Below are positions 35,984-46,187 of a stretch of DNA of 64,000 nt, one piece after another (the stretch's first letter is position 1; the number at the start of each line of letters is the position of its first letter). The notes beneath the pieces are model-generated. The model was not told the DNA's origin, made no database searches, and saw nothing but the letters and a program-made list of their open reading frames with translations. This DNA comes from Empedobacter falsenii (GTDB taxonomy: Bacteria > Bacteroidota > Bacteroidia > Flavobacteriales > Weeksellaceae), in assembly GCF_019308355.1 (NCBI RefSeq), contig NZ_JAAGKM010000003.1, forward strand, positions 95,756 through 159,755, read 5' to 3'. A program made the position numbers and the translations under genes.

Positions 35984-36016
35984 AAAACCTCGAGAAATTC
36001 TCGAGGTTTTTTTTTG
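35984..36016 (+). terminator. Terminator after icd
   Basis: Stem AAAACCTCGAGAA / TTCTCGAGGTTTT (35984-35996 and 35998-36010) followed by nine T. Confidence 0.85.
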
Positions 36017-36187
36017 TTTAAAGTCTTTTAATTAAATTCATTAACAAAAATTAACATTATTCGAGAAGAAAAATCGTCATTCAATCAAAAGTTATGATAA
36101 ACTTTAATAAAATATTTGAATGAAAATCATCTAAATAATGATAATTTTAAGAATTCAAATTCATTCTATTAGATTAATCATTCTCGC

Positions 36188-38542
36188 ATGAAATATATTT
36201 ATTTACTCGCATTATACTTTTGCTCGATTACAACTTTTGCGCAATCAAAATTGGAAACGGCTATAAAAAGTCTGGATACAAATTACGCTCAAGAAAAAGT
36301 TTATTTATTATTTGATAAGGAAAATTACATTGCTGGCGACAATATTTGGTTCAAAGCTTATACATTAAATGGCTACAAACCAAGCTTAATTTCTACAAAT
36401 CTTATTGTAGAATTATACAATAAAGACAAAAAATTAATCGACCGAAAACTGGTTCCGATTGTGAACGGTGAAAGTGACGGAACGCTAAATACCAAAAACG
36501 AAAACGAGGAAGGAATTTACTTTGTAAGAGCCTACACAACGTACATGACTTTCTTCTCAGAAGAATTTCAACATATCAATCAAGTCAAGATTTATAATCC
36601 AAATTCTAAGTTAAAACTTGTTCCAAATCCAAATTTAAAATGGAATGCAAAAGCTTTTGCGGAAGGTGGAAATTTTATTCAAAATCAGACAACTAAATTT
36701 GCTGTAAGATTAAAATCGGACGGAGATTTACCAAAAAAATGGAATGGTTTTGTATTCGAGAAAAATAATCCTACCAATAAAATTACAACATTTGATAATC
36801 TAGATGAAAACGTTGCGACTTTTGCGTTGAGAGCAGAAGAAGGCAAATCTTATCAAGTACAATTAAATGACGAAAAAGGAAATCAACAAATTATTGATTT
36901 ACCTGAAGCTAAAAAAGATGGGATTCTGATGAAAGTTGTTCGAAATAGCAAAGACATTGTGATCCAATTAAAAAGCATCAATCAAGAAAATCCTTTATTG
37001 AATTATAAAATTATTGGAACAATTAACAACGAACTTGTGATGAGTTCTCAAATTGTAAAAAGTGTGGAATCGGTTTCGACTTATGTTCCAAAAGAGGTTT
37101 TAGACAATGATAAAGGTATTTTGAACATTGCCATTTTTGATGCAAATGATATTGAAGTTGCCAATCGTTTGATATTTATCAATCCAAAAGAATCATACAA
37201 AAAACCAGAAATTTCTTTCGAAACAACAACAAATCCTCGAGAATTAAATACAATTAAGGTAAAATATCCTGAAGAAATTAATTTTTCGGCTGTTATCAAA
37301 GATCAAAAAAATAATGATGAAGACAATTTAATTTCTGCGATGTTGTTGACAAGAGATTTTAGTTCGAAAATTAATCATCCAACTCAATATTTTAAAAATA
37401 ATGAATTCTCAGAAAATCTTGATGCGCTTTTAATAACAGAAAAATGGAAAAGATTTAATTGGGAAGATTTAGTGGTTGGAAACATCGTAAAACCTACTAT
37501 TGACAATGATCGTAGATATCTTTCGTACAAAGTAAAAGCGTACAATAACGGAAGAGAATTGAGCAATGCTTCGTTGAGTATTATCTATAAAATGCAAAAT
37601 AATGGAAAAGAATTTGCAACGCTTGATACTGATTATGAAGGAAACTTCGAGATGAATAATTTGTTTTATTATGGGCCAATGGCGATGAATTATTTCTTGA
37701 ATTCGGAAAATGGAAAATCTGCCAACAACGGAACTTTAACTTTATCTGTTGTGCCAAATTATAAAAGTACAAGTTATAAATCCAAATTGCCTGCAACGCC
37801 TTATTTATTAGAAGAAATTACGAATAAAGAAGAAGTCGAGAAGCAGAATACGTATAAACAGAACATCAAAATCATCAATGATAAAAGTATTCGTCTGAAA
37901 GAAGTTGTTGTAAAAGCGGATAAAAAATCGAAAACTGAGAAGCTGAACAATGAATTAAGTAGCGGAATGTTCAATAACATAAACGAAACTGTGATAGATT
38001 TCGTAAACGAATCTCAGCCAATAGAAGGTTATACAAATATTATGGACTTTTTAGCTGGACGAGTTGCAGGATTAACGGTTTCTAACGGAGTTCCAAAAAT
38101 TAGAAATTCTGAAGTTGCAATTTATTGGAACGAAATGAAAATGACTGCGGATAATATAACCAGCATTAATCCTAGAGATATTGCAATGGTAAAAATTTTC
38201 AAAGGTGCTGGTTTACTTGGAAATGCAATTGCGATTTACTCGAAACGAGGAAGTGATGCGCCAGTTGATAACACGCCGATGTTACCAAATAATTTAATTC
38301 AAATTGGAGGTTACAATCAATCGCTGCCATATTTTAGTAATGATGATTACGAGTCGCTTTACAACGATATTCCAAATGATATAAGAAGTACTTTATTTTG
38401 GAATCCTAATTTGTATACAGCTCCAGGAGAAAACACAGAAATAGAATATTTCAACAACGATAAACCAAAAGATTATCAATTAACTATAATTGGTTTCGAT
38501 GAAAAAGGAAATCTTGTTTATTATGAAGGAAAAATAAATTAA
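36188..38542 (+). CDS. MG2-like secreted protein with a C-terminal TonB-plug-like domain
   Basis: 784 residues with a signal peptide (cleavage near TTFAQ). The N-terminal part starts with an alpha-2-macroglobulin MG2-like domain (EKVYLLFDKENYIAGDNIWF, then KAYTLNG and EGIYFVRAYTTYM). The middle is beta-rich. Residues about 625-700 resemble a SusC plug (IMDFLAGRVAGLTVSNG, SINPRDIAMVKIFKGAGLLG, IAIYSKRG), but no barrel follows. Such plug-only proteins occur widely in Bacteroidota; the role is unknown, perhaps envelope-associated. It precedes another TonB-type barrel gene, with a terminator between them. Confidence 0.7.
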   Translation: MKYIYLLALYFCSITTFAQSKLETAIKSLDTNYAQEKVYLLFDKENYIAGDNIWFKAYTLNGYKPSLISTNLIVELYNKDKKLIDRKLVPIVNGESDGTLNTKNENEEGIYFVRAYTTYMTFFSEEFQHINQVKIYNPNSKLKLVPNPNLKWNAKAFAEGGNFIQNQTTKFAVRLKSDGDLPKKWNGFVFEKNNPTNKITTFDNLDENVATFALRAEEGKSYQVQLNDEKGNQQIIDLPEAKKDGILMKVVRNSKDIVIQLKSINQENPLLNYKIIGTINNELVMSSQIVKSVESVSTYVPKEVLDNDKGILNIAIFDANDIEVANRLIFINPKESYKKPEISFETTTNPRELNTIKVKYPEEINFSAVIKDQKNNDEDNLISAMLLTRDFSSKINHPTQYFKNNEFSENLDALLITEKWKRFNWEDLVVGNIVKPTIDNDRRYLSYKVKAYNNGRELSNASLSIIYKMQNNGKEFATLDTDYEGNFEMNNLFYYGPMAMNYFLNSENGKSANNGTLTLSVVPNYKSTSYKSKLPATPYLLEEITNKEEVEKQNTYKQNIKIINDKSIRLKEVVVKADKKSKTEKLNNELSSGMFNNINETVIDFVNESQPIEGYTNIMDFLAGRVAGLTVSNGVPKIRNSEVAIYWNEMKMTADNITSINPRDIAMVKIFKGAGLLGNAIAIYSKRGSDAPVDNTPMLPNNLIQIGGYNQSLPYFSNDDYESLYNDIPNDIRSTLFWNPNLYTAPGENTEIEYFNNDKPKDYQLTIIGFDEKGNLVYYEGKIN

Positions 38543-38544
38543 AC

Positions 38545-38576
38545 AAAAAAAACTCGAGAGACTCTCGAGTTTTTTA
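38545..38576 (+). terminator. Terminator after the MG2-like gene
   Basis: Stem AAAAACTCGAGAG (38548-38560) / CTCTCGAGTTTTT (38563-38575), with T-rich sequence following. Confidence 0.8.
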
Positions 38577-38671
38577 TTTTAATCAAATTCGTCGATAATA
38601 TAGTAGGGTTTGTCGATTTTAAAGTTCAAAAAGAATCGATTTGGAGAATATTTGTTTAAAATTAATTCAAC

Positions 38672-41035
38672 ATGAAAACATTTATTCAACTTATCATTTT
38701 ATTTAGCGCTAGTTTTCTATTTGCTCAAAACTATACACTAACAGGCGAAGTTATGGAGCAAAATAAAGCGCTTCCTTATGTTGACATTACCTTATCTAAT
38801 CAAGACACAATTATCAATTTAACAACAGATGAACTTGGAAAATTCGCTATTGAAGCAAAGAAAAATACGTACAAATTTGAAATCAACTATTTTGAAGAAA
38901 TTGTTTTTCAGAAAGATATTCAATTGAATAATTCTATCGATTTAGGAAAGATTGAAATTAAAACATCTACAAACTTGAAAGAAGTTGTCGTTGGAGCAGA
39001 AAAGAAAATCATGGAACGAAAAATCGATCGGTTTGTTTTCAATGTAGAAAATTCTACTTCAGCGGCTGGCGGAACTGCAATGGATGTTTTGCGCGTCACT
39101 CCTGGTTTGAATGTAACAAATGATAATATTGCGGTTTCTGGAAAAAATTCTGTAATGGTTTTGATTGATGACAAACCAACTTATATGTCACAAACGGATT
39201 TGATTAATTATTTGGAAAGTATTAGCGCTTCTGATATTTCAAAAATTGAAGTCATCACGACTCCGCCTGCAAAATATGAAGCAGAAGGAAATAGTGGAAT
39301 TATAAATATTGTAACAAAAAAAATAAAAAATAATAGCTGGAATTCCACTATTGGAGCATCATATACGCGAAGTAAAAGAAACACAGAGCGCTACAATGCA
39401 GCTTACAATTTACAAAAAGATAAATGGACAGTTCAGACTTCGTTGAATGCTGGAGATAGAAGATTTCTGAGAACATGGAACAACGAATTATTTTTCTCTG
39501 ATGCGCGCAGACACAACATTTCTTACACAGATTATATCAACAAATATCTAGGAGGACGATTCTCTGTTGATTATAAATTAACCGATAAATGGACAATTGG
39601 TTCTAAATTTTCATTCAACAATTCGAAATATAATTCAGAAAATCCACAAGAAATGTTTTTCAAGAATTTAACGAACGAAGTTTATCAAACAAATAAAGGA
39701 AATTCATTCGAAAATGGTAAGACGAATCAATCTTTGGTCAATCTTTATTCTGAATTTGCACTTGATTCATTAGGTAAAAAGATTTCATTTGATGCCGATT
39801 ACGCCAATTACTCATCTCCCATGAATAGAACTTATGCAACCAATTCTTACAAAAATAATCAGTTAATAGAAGATTCTTTTTTTGGTGGAAAAAGTAATTT
39901 AAACAATCGTATTGAAAATTTTTCGTCTAAAATTGATGTAGAACTTCCTTTAACAAATTTCAATTGGAGTATTGGGGCTAAATTTTCGCAATCAAAATCA
40001 AATAATTTGGTTGAAGCATATAAAGCAGACGAAAATTACAACTATACATTTGATGAAAATTTGTCGAATCTTTTCAAATACAAAGAAAATAACGAAGCAA
40101 TTTATTTGAACGGAAGTAAAAAGTTTGGAGAAAAATGGCAGATGCAAGCTGGTTTGAGATTAGAAGCAACACAAACAGAAGGTTTTTCGAGAGAAAATAA
40201 TCAAACGAATAAAACAGATTATATCAAACTGTTTCCGTCATTTTATTTGTTGCATACTTTTGATAAAAGTAAAAGTTTAGGAATTAATTATTCGCGTCGT
40301 ATCAATCGTCCAAATTACGAAAGTTTAAATCCTTTTCGAATGATACAAAACGAATATGTTTACAACGAAGGAAATCCTTTTTTGAAACCAGCTTTTACAC
40401 ACAATTTAGAACTTACTTTTACTTACAAAAAATTTGATACTCGACTTTATTATTCAAGTTTGAGAGATGGTGTCAATCAAGCTTCAATCATTGATGAGAA
40501 CACAAAACATAATACTTTTGTTTGGATGAATTTTGTAGATTCGGATAGCTTTGGTTTGAGCCAAAATATGACGATAAATCCTACAAAATGGTGGTCAAGC
40601 GTTACTACTTTTGAAGTTTCTTATTCGAGCGCAAATGTTGCAATTTCTTCTAAGCGATTCAAAGGTTGGTCGAGTTCATTATTTTCGACAAATGATTTTA
40701 CGCTTAATCAACAAAAAACGATGTTTATTAACTTGATTTATTTTCAAAATTTTGGAGAAACTTTCCAAAATTATAAACTAAAACCTTATGCTCGTTTCAA
40801 TCTTTCGTTCAAATATTTGATGTTAGATAAAAAATTAGAATTGAGTTTGAATGCAACAGATATTTTCAAAGCGCAAGAATATTTATCACAAAATAACAAT
40901 GGAATCGTACAAACTTTTGCGAATGTATGGGATACTCAAAGCATAAGAATTGGATTGAATTATAAATTCGGAAGTAATAAATTATCAGTAAAAAATCGCG
41001 AAACTGGAAATCAAGATGAAGTAAATAGAATGTAA
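38672..41035 (+). CDS. Outer-membrane beta-barrel (TonB-dependent receptor-like)
   Basis: 787 residues with a signal peptide (cleavage near FLFAQ). It has a CarboxypepD_reg-like domain (YTLTGEVMEQNKALPYVDIT), then a plug (TAMDVLRVTPGLNVTNDNIA, VLIDDKPTYM, ASDISKIEVITTPPAKYEAE, SGIINIVTKK), then a barrel of the OMP_b-brl_3 type (INYSRRINRPNYESLNPFRM, NEGNPFLKPAFTHNLEL). The protein ends shortly after the final strand, IRIGLNYKFGSNK. It probably imports an unknown ligand or acts in envelope function. No lipoprotein partner lies beside it. Confidence 0.88.
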   Translation: MKTFIQLIILFSASFLFAQNYTLTGEVMEQNKALPYVDITLSNQDTIINLTTDELGKFAIEAKKNTYKFEINYFEEIVFQKDIQLNNSIDLGKIEIKTSTNLKEVVVGAEKKIMERKIDRFVFNVENSTSAAGGTAMDVLRVTPGLNVTNDNIAVSGKNSVMVLIDDKPTYMSQTDLINYLESISASDISKIEVITTPPAKYEAEGNSGIINIVTKKIKNNSWNSTIGASYTRSKRNTERYNAAYNLQKDKWTVQTSLNAGDRRFLRTWNNELFFSDARRHNISYTDYINKYLGGRFSVDYKLTDKWTIGSKFSFNNSKYNSENPQEMFFKNLTNEVYQTNKGNSFENGKTNQSLVNLYSEFALDSLGKKISFDADYANYSSPMNRTYATNSYKNNQLIEDSFFGGKSNLNNRIENFSSKIDVELPLTNFNWSIGAKFSQSKSNNLVEAYKADENYNYTFDENLSNLFKYKENNEAIYLNGSKKFGEKWQMQAGLRLEATQTEGFSRENNQTNKTDYIKLFPSFYLLHTFDKSKSLGINYSRRINRPNYESLNPFRMIQNEYVYNEGNPFLKPAFTHNLELTFTYKKFDTRLYYSSLRDGVNQASIIDENTKHNTFVWMNFVDSDSFGLSQNMTINPTKWWSSVTTFEVSYSSANVAISSKRFKGWSSSLFSTNDFTLNQQKTMFINLIYFQNFGETFQNYKLKPYARFNLSFKYLMLDKKLELSLNATDIFKAQEYLSQNNNGIVQTFANVWDTQSIRIGLNYKFGSNKLSVKNRETGNQDEVNRM

Positions 41036-41043
41036 AAATAATA

Positions 41044-41077
41044 AAAAAAGACGATTTTATAAAATCGTCTTTTTTTA
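41044..41077. terminator. Bidirectional terminator between converging genes
   Basis: Stem AGACGATTTT (41049-41058) / AAAATCGTCT (41061-41070), with A7 before and T8 after. Confidence 0.85.
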
Positions 41078-41078
41078 T

Positions 41079-44000
41079 TTAAAACCTCGCTTGCACTTGC
41101 ACACTTCCCGTATGTATTGGCTTATTTTCTTCGGTTTTTCGTCCATCATACGAAATATTCAATTGCAAAAAACTTGTGATTTGCCGTTGGATTTGCAACT
41201 GCCAAACAAAATTATTTCCAGCGCGCAAACCTTCCATCATTTGATTTCCAACAACAGATTCTTGGTTTCCGATAAATTTATTGTTGATAAAACTAAAACT
41301 TCCCAACAAACTCATTTTATCCGAACCGTTCCATTGAATTTCTGTTCCCAAATCCGACTGATTTAATTGCTCTTCACCCGAAACATTCTTCTTATTTTGA
41401 TAATTATAAAACAACGACGCAACAAGATTTTTTTCTGTTTGATACGTAATTTTTGGTGATAAACGAAGATTATTTAACTTATATCGTCTACTCAAAAATA
41501 ATTCAGAATCGCTGTTAATCACCATATATTCAGTATCGAAACTTGCGATTAGATCTTGCAAAATCTTATAACGCGCTTGCAACAAATAACTGTCTGAATC
41601 ACGGTATTCAGAACCTGTGTAAACATACGTTTGGGATTGTTGTTGATTGTAAATAAAATTTGACGACCATTTATATTGTGTTCCTTGATTAAAGAAAATC
41701 GACGAACGAATACTTCTTGTTTTACCTAAAATTTGAGCCGAATTCGTAAAAGGATTCCATTCTAACGTCGTTCCTTCTTTGCGCAACGAGTTACTTGCCG
41801 AGATATTTTGCTGAAACATCCAACGATTCCAGAATTCATTTTCGGTATTAAAAACTTGTTTTGGACGAAAACGCAACGTAAAATTGAATTGATTTTTATT
41901 CGTTTTCAAATACTCGATTGTATTCGTATACACGCGAATATAATTTGCTTGGTCGATAAATTCTGCCACTTCAAACTCGTCAATTTGCTCAATTCCATCG
42001 CCGTTATAATCCGTCCATTTGTAAATTCCCATTCCATCCGAAACTTTTACATACTGAAATTCACGCTGCGGTTCCACACCGCTTCCCACTTCATAATCTA
42101 CATTTAATTGTAAACCTTGATTGAAAAAAGCTTTGTACCATTTTACGCTTCCTGTCATAAAATCTTCGTTCGGCGCATCTAAAAATTGATAATTAACTCG
42201 TCGATAATGGAAATTTAAATTTAATTGATGATTTTGTTTTTGTATTAATGTTGAATTAAAAATAGCTCCTTTACTTTGTTGAATATTTTGCCAAGTCCCT
42301 AAACGAACCGAATCGTCTTGACGTTGATAAACCGTCAAATCGATTTTATGACCAAGCGAATCTGCAAAACCTCCTTTCAACTGAAATTCATTCCATTTAA
42401 AACTTAAATCTGATTTTTGATTTTTTGTCAAATCATCCATGTCATTATTCTCGCCCCAAACTCTCGCTCCAACCCAAAATTTATTTCCAATTTTTCGTTT
42501 TCCATCTACCATATAACGTGCGAAATTGGTATTTTGAGGCGTTGCTTTTGTTGATAAAATATTTGCTTGCGCAACGATTTCGTCTTTTTCAGTTTTATAA
42601 TTTGCATCAAGTTGATTTCTCAAACCTTTGTACAAACCAGTATTTTCAAGATAATCGAATTTATATTGTGCATTAAATTTTTCTTTCCAAGATGAATTGA
42701 TTTTTGCTGTGATAAAATTCTGATTTACGCCACTTAATTCTTGTTCCAAATTAAAATCTCGTGCAAATTCAACAGCTCGTAAACGCTCTGCACTTTTATA
42801 ATTTTTATTAATAAAATTCCATTCCGCATAAGGTGTAATTTTCCAATTTTTGAAAGAAAATGTTTTTTCACCATAAACACGAGTTGCTAAACCAGAATTG
42901 TTTTGATCATCAATCGATGAAAATAAATTTTGATCATAATTACTCAAACCTAAATTAAAACCAACATTTCCATTATTTCTCAATTGATATTGTCCATTCA
43001 ACGTATAAATCTGCAACTTTTTAGGCGAAATTAATTGCTTTATTGGTTCATAATCACCTTGTAAAACTCCAGCAATTGCTTCGTTATATTGAAAGACTTT
43101 CCCATTTTGATTCGCATTTATTTGTCGATAATTTCCTTGATTAGCGCCAACATACGTGAAAGCCACTTGATACAATTCATCGTTTGGATCTGTCGAATAT
43201 TCAAAGATATCTAATCCATTTTGATCTACTTTTCGATACAAGATTTTATTCGAATCAAACGTCGTTTTCTCTGCAGAAACTGTGTACATTTTATCTGGAT
43301 CATTCCCTGCATTTGCCAAAATTTGCTTTTCAGCATCTGTCAAATCATTTCCAAGTGAATTATTCTTCGAATCTCCTTGAGAAAAGAAAAAACCTGACAA
43401 TTTCATTCGTTCCGACTCATATTCAGCTCCACCATAAAGTAAAACTTGTGAATAATTTCGAGAATTGTACAAATACTCCACATTTATGCGCGTATTTGCG
43501 GTAATCAATCGGTTTGAAGTGAAAGAAATTTCGCCCGTATTGTAATTAATCACATAATCATTTTGTTCGCCACGCTCCAACAAAACACCATCAATATATA
43601 CTTTTTCACTACCAGAAATAATAATCACATACAATTCATTATTCTTTCCAGAAAGCCTATAAGGACCTTGATTTCCGTCTTGTCCAACAAAATTAACACG
43701 CATAAATTCACCTCGTGTAATACTTCCAGAAGCAAAAATATTGGTCGACGATTTTTCGCTTTTTAACTGAGTTGACAATTGTAAACCTGTTACTTTTTGA
43801 TTGAATGGATTGAAAAAATCTCGTTCTTGATTGGTATTAATATCAATATGTCCAGCTCTAATTTTCGAATTTTTGCTTGCTAATTCGATGTAAACTTTAT
43901 CAAATTCTTGCAGATTTTGCGTGTATCCATCCGATTCTATTGGCACATTATTATCCGCAATCGCAGCATTTACTGTAATATCATCCGATAATTTTCCAGA

Positions 44001-44501
44001 CAATTCCAAATCCAAAGAAGATTGCACAGACGCACTTTGATTATTTCCAAAACGAATTCCACGAACCATCGAACCTTTGCTGTTCAAACCATCAAAAACA
44101 TCTTTGTTCGCTTGTTTTGAATTCGGTTCTATTTGATGAAAAATATCAACTGGTTTTGCATCATTAACAATGATATTCGGATTTTTGGCATAAAAAACAG
44201 ATTCGGCTAATTTTGGATTAACAAAATACTGAATTTTCACCATTTGTTTGGCGATTGAAGAATTGAAATAAACCTCGTTTCGTTCGAAATTTATCGTATA
44301 AAATTCTTTTAAAATTGGATTTCCTGTTGAATCTAAAATTTGAAATTTTTCGGATAAAATTCCTTTATTTTGAAGCTTTATCGTATCAGAAAGTTGAACA
44401 GAATCTTGTCTAAAATTAGGATTTTTCCACCCAAAATGTTGAGCAAAAACAAAACTGTTCACTAACCAAAAACATAGAAAAAATAGAATCCGAAACTGCA
44501 A
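41079..44501 (-). CDS. Very large outer-membrane beta-barrel protein, unknown function
   Basis: 1140 residues with a signal peptide (cleavage near FVFAQ). The N-terminal 130 residues are beta-rich. Then comes a segment that recurs in conserved Bacteroidota surface barrels (GSMVRGIRFGNNQSASVQSS, LSGKLSDDITVNAAIADNNV). The rest is a long run of alternating aromatic strands, with VYIDGVLLERGEQNDYVINY and a calcium-type loop DYNGDGIEQIDEFE near residue 845, and it ends in an aromatic residue (GSVQVQARF). There is no plug or TonB box, so it is not a standard receptor. It is separated from the GT operon by 54 bases. Confidence 0.65.
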   Translation of the reverse strand: MQFRILFFLCFWLVNSFVFAQHFGWKNPNFRQDSVQLSDTIKLQNKGILSEKFQILDSTGNPILKEFYTINFERNEVYFNSSIAKQMVKIQYFVNPKLAESVFYAKNPNIIVNDAKPVDIFHQIEPNSKQANKDVFDGLNSKGSMVRGIRFGNNQSASVQSSLDLELSGKLSDDITVNAAIADNNVPIESDGYTQNLQEFDKVYIELASKNSKIRAGHIDINTNQERDFFNPFNQKVTGLQLSTQLKSEKSSTNIFASGSITRGEFMRVNFVGQDGNQGPYRLSGKNNELYVIIISGSEKVYIDGVLLERGEQNDYVINYNTGEISFTSNRLITANTRINVEYLYNSRNYSQVLLYGGAEYESERMKLSGFFFSQGDSKNNSLGNDLTDAEKQILANAGNDPDKMYTVSAEKTTFDSNKILYRKVDQNGLDIFEYSTDPNDELYQVAFTYVGANQGNYRQINANQNGKVFQYNEAIAGVLQGDYEPIKQLISPKKLQIYTLNGQYQLRNNGNVGFNLGLSNYDQNLFSSIDDQNNSGLATRVYGEKTFSFKNWKITPYAEWNFINKNYKSAERLRAVEFARDFNLEQELSGVNQNFITAKINSSWKEKFNAQYKFDYLENTGLYKGLRNQLDANYKTEKDEIVAQANILSTKATPQNTNFARYMVDGKRKIGNKFWVGARVWGENNDMDDLTKNQKSDLSFKWNEFQLKGGFADSLGHKIDLTVYQRQDDSVRLGTWQNIQQSKGAIFNSTLIQKQNHQLNLNFHYRRVNYQFLDAPNEDFMTGSVKWYKAFFNQGLQLNVDYEVGSGVEPQREFQYVKVSDGMGIYKWTDYNGDGIEQIDEFEVAEFIDQANYIRVYTNTIEYLKTNKNQFNFTLRFRPKQVFNTENEFWNRWMFQQNISASNSLRKEGTTLEWNPFTNSAQILGKTRSIRSSIFFNQGTQYKWSSNFIYNQQQSQTYVYTGSEYRDSDSYLLQARYKILQDLIASFDTEYMVINSDSELFLSRRYKLNNLRLSPKITYQTEKNLVASLFYNYQNKKNVSGEEQLNQSDLGTEIQWNGSDKMSLLGSFSFINNKFIGNQESVVGNQMMEGLRAGNNFVWQLQIQRQITSFLQLNISYDGRKTEENKPIHTGSVQVQARF

Positions 44502-44555
44502 AAGATTTTATTAGAATAACGAAAATTTAAGCTAAAAATTTTACTCGAAATTTAA

Positions 44556-46187
44556 TCACTTTTTTTGAATCAAATAATAGTTTCTTTGGATACGATCGTT
44601 ATAATTTTTTTGATTTTTTGAAGAATGATTCAAATCGACCACACCAATTTTTTTGATTGAATAATTATTGAAATGATCCGCAAAAAAAGTAGAATCTGAC
44701 GGACTTGCTAACATTCCAAATTTCTCTTCTTTCGGAAAGATAGTTTTCTTTCCATCGTTAATTGCAGGAATTGAAGTCCCATAATCCAACACTATTTCAG
44801 GAACAAAACTTTGCCATTCGTATGTTTTGATTTGATTTTGTTGTTCTAATTTTTTCAGATTTTTAGCAGAAGAATACAATTCTTCGGAAAAAGTTAATTT
44901 GGAAAGTGGAAATCCAAACGCAACAACTGAGCACATCAATAAAATAGTTGAGTAAAATATCTGTTCGAATGATTTTATCTTTAATCCTTTAAAAATTGAG
45001 ATTCCTAAAATTAATCCTACGACAGCAAAAGGAATCGACCAAACCAAAAATTCTGACAAACGATCTTTTGTATAAATAAAAACACCAACTGAAATTGCGA
45101 TTCCTATTATTCCGTATAAACCAAACGCAAAATTGGTAAAATATCGTTCAGTTTTATTTGATAAATTTTTGAATTCTAATCGTAAATATTCGATATAAAA
45201 GCCAATATTCATCGCTAAAGGAATTAAAACTGGTAATAAATATCTTGATTTTTTTTCTGGAATTACAGATAATAAAACCACCGATAAAATCGTCCATAAC
45301 CAAGCAAATTGATAGGCTTTTTTGTTTGCAACTTTATTCTTTAGATAGGGATAAATCAAACTTACCAAAGCCGGAATTGTCCATAAACCAGATTGCGTAA
45401 AGAAACTCCAATAATAATAAATTGGGCGAGTATTATAGCTATGCCAATTGTTCACTTCCTTTTGAGAAGCCGCTAAAAAATGTTCTGGATCAAAATATTT
45501 CACATACATCATCCATGCAAATCCTACAACACAACCTAATATTATCGTTAAAATTGTAATTCCTAAATTTCTTCCTAATTTGTATCTATAAACAATAAAA
45601 TAGGCAATTAAAAAAGGTAAAAATAACGCATACAACGAAACTGGACCTTTGCTCATTATCGAACAAGCCAACAAGAAAAATGCAGCAATAAAATTGAATA
45701 AATTAAATTTTGATGATTGAAATTCTTTCACCAAAAACAATATTGCTCCCATCACAAAACTATGCGTGTACATGTCCCAATTGTTATCTCTCCCTGAGAA
45801 AAACACGTAAAATGAAGTGATTAAAACCAATGAAGAATTAACAACTTGTTGTTTTGTTAAATCGAAATGCGTTAATGTTTTATAGAACCAAACGACTAAT
45901 AAAATGGTAATTAGAACAACTGGAATGCGTAGCCAAAAAAAGTTTTCGAAACCAAAAACACTTCCAAAAAAAGCTGTAATCCAAGTTGGTAAAGGTGGCT
46001 TTTCATAACGAGGCAAACCGTTAAGCGTGGTAAAAATCCAATTTCCATCGTGTACCATTTCTCGCGCCGAAATAATGTTTCGAGCTTCCATAATGTTGGT
46101 TTGTAAAGCGCCAAGATTGACAAACAACATCAAAATTGTTACGATGATTAAAAATAAAACTGAATTTTGCTTAATCCACTGAACCAT
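44556..46187 (-). CDS. GT39/ArnT-like membrane glycosyltransferase
   Basis: 543 residues, an integral membrane enzyme with about 11-12 hydrophobic segments. The N-terminal periplasmic loop has EARNIISAREMVHDGNWIFT and RYEKPPLPTWITAFFGSVFG, the PMT/ArnT pattern in which an acidic residue binds metal and lipid-phosphate sugar. These enzymes move a sugar from a polyprenyl-phosphate carrier to lipid A or another target on the outer face of the inner membrane. The start overlaps the LAB_N gene by 17 bases, placing it last in a three-gene operon that also encodes a GT2 enzyme able to make such a carrier. Confidence 0.9.
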   Translation of the reverse strand: MVQWIKQNSVLFLIIVTILMLFVNLGALQTNIMEARNIISAREMVHDGNWIFTTLNGLPRYEKPPLPTWITAFFGSVFGFENFFWLRIPVVLITILLVVWFYKTLTHFDLTKQQVVNSSLVLITSFYVFFSGRDNNWDMYTHSFVMGAILFLVKEFQSSKFNLFNFIAAFFLLACSIMSKGPVSLYALFLPFLIAYFIVYRYKLGRNLGITILTIILGCVVGFAWMMYVKYFDPEHFLAASQKEVNNWHSYNTRPIYYYWSFFTQSGLWTIPALVSLIYPYLKNKVANKKAYQFAWLWTILSVVLLSVIPEKKSRYLLPVLIPLAMNIGFYIEYLRLEFKNLSNKTERYFTNFAFGLYGIIGIAISVGVFIYTKDRLSEFLVWSIPFAVVGLILGISIFKGLKIKSFEQIFYSTILLMCSVVAFGFPLSKLTFSEELYSSAKNLKKLEQQNQIKTYEWQSFVPEIVLDYGTSIPAINDGKKTIFPKEEKFGMLASPSDSTFFADHFNNYSIKKIGVVDLNHSSKNQKNYNDRIQRNYYLIQKK

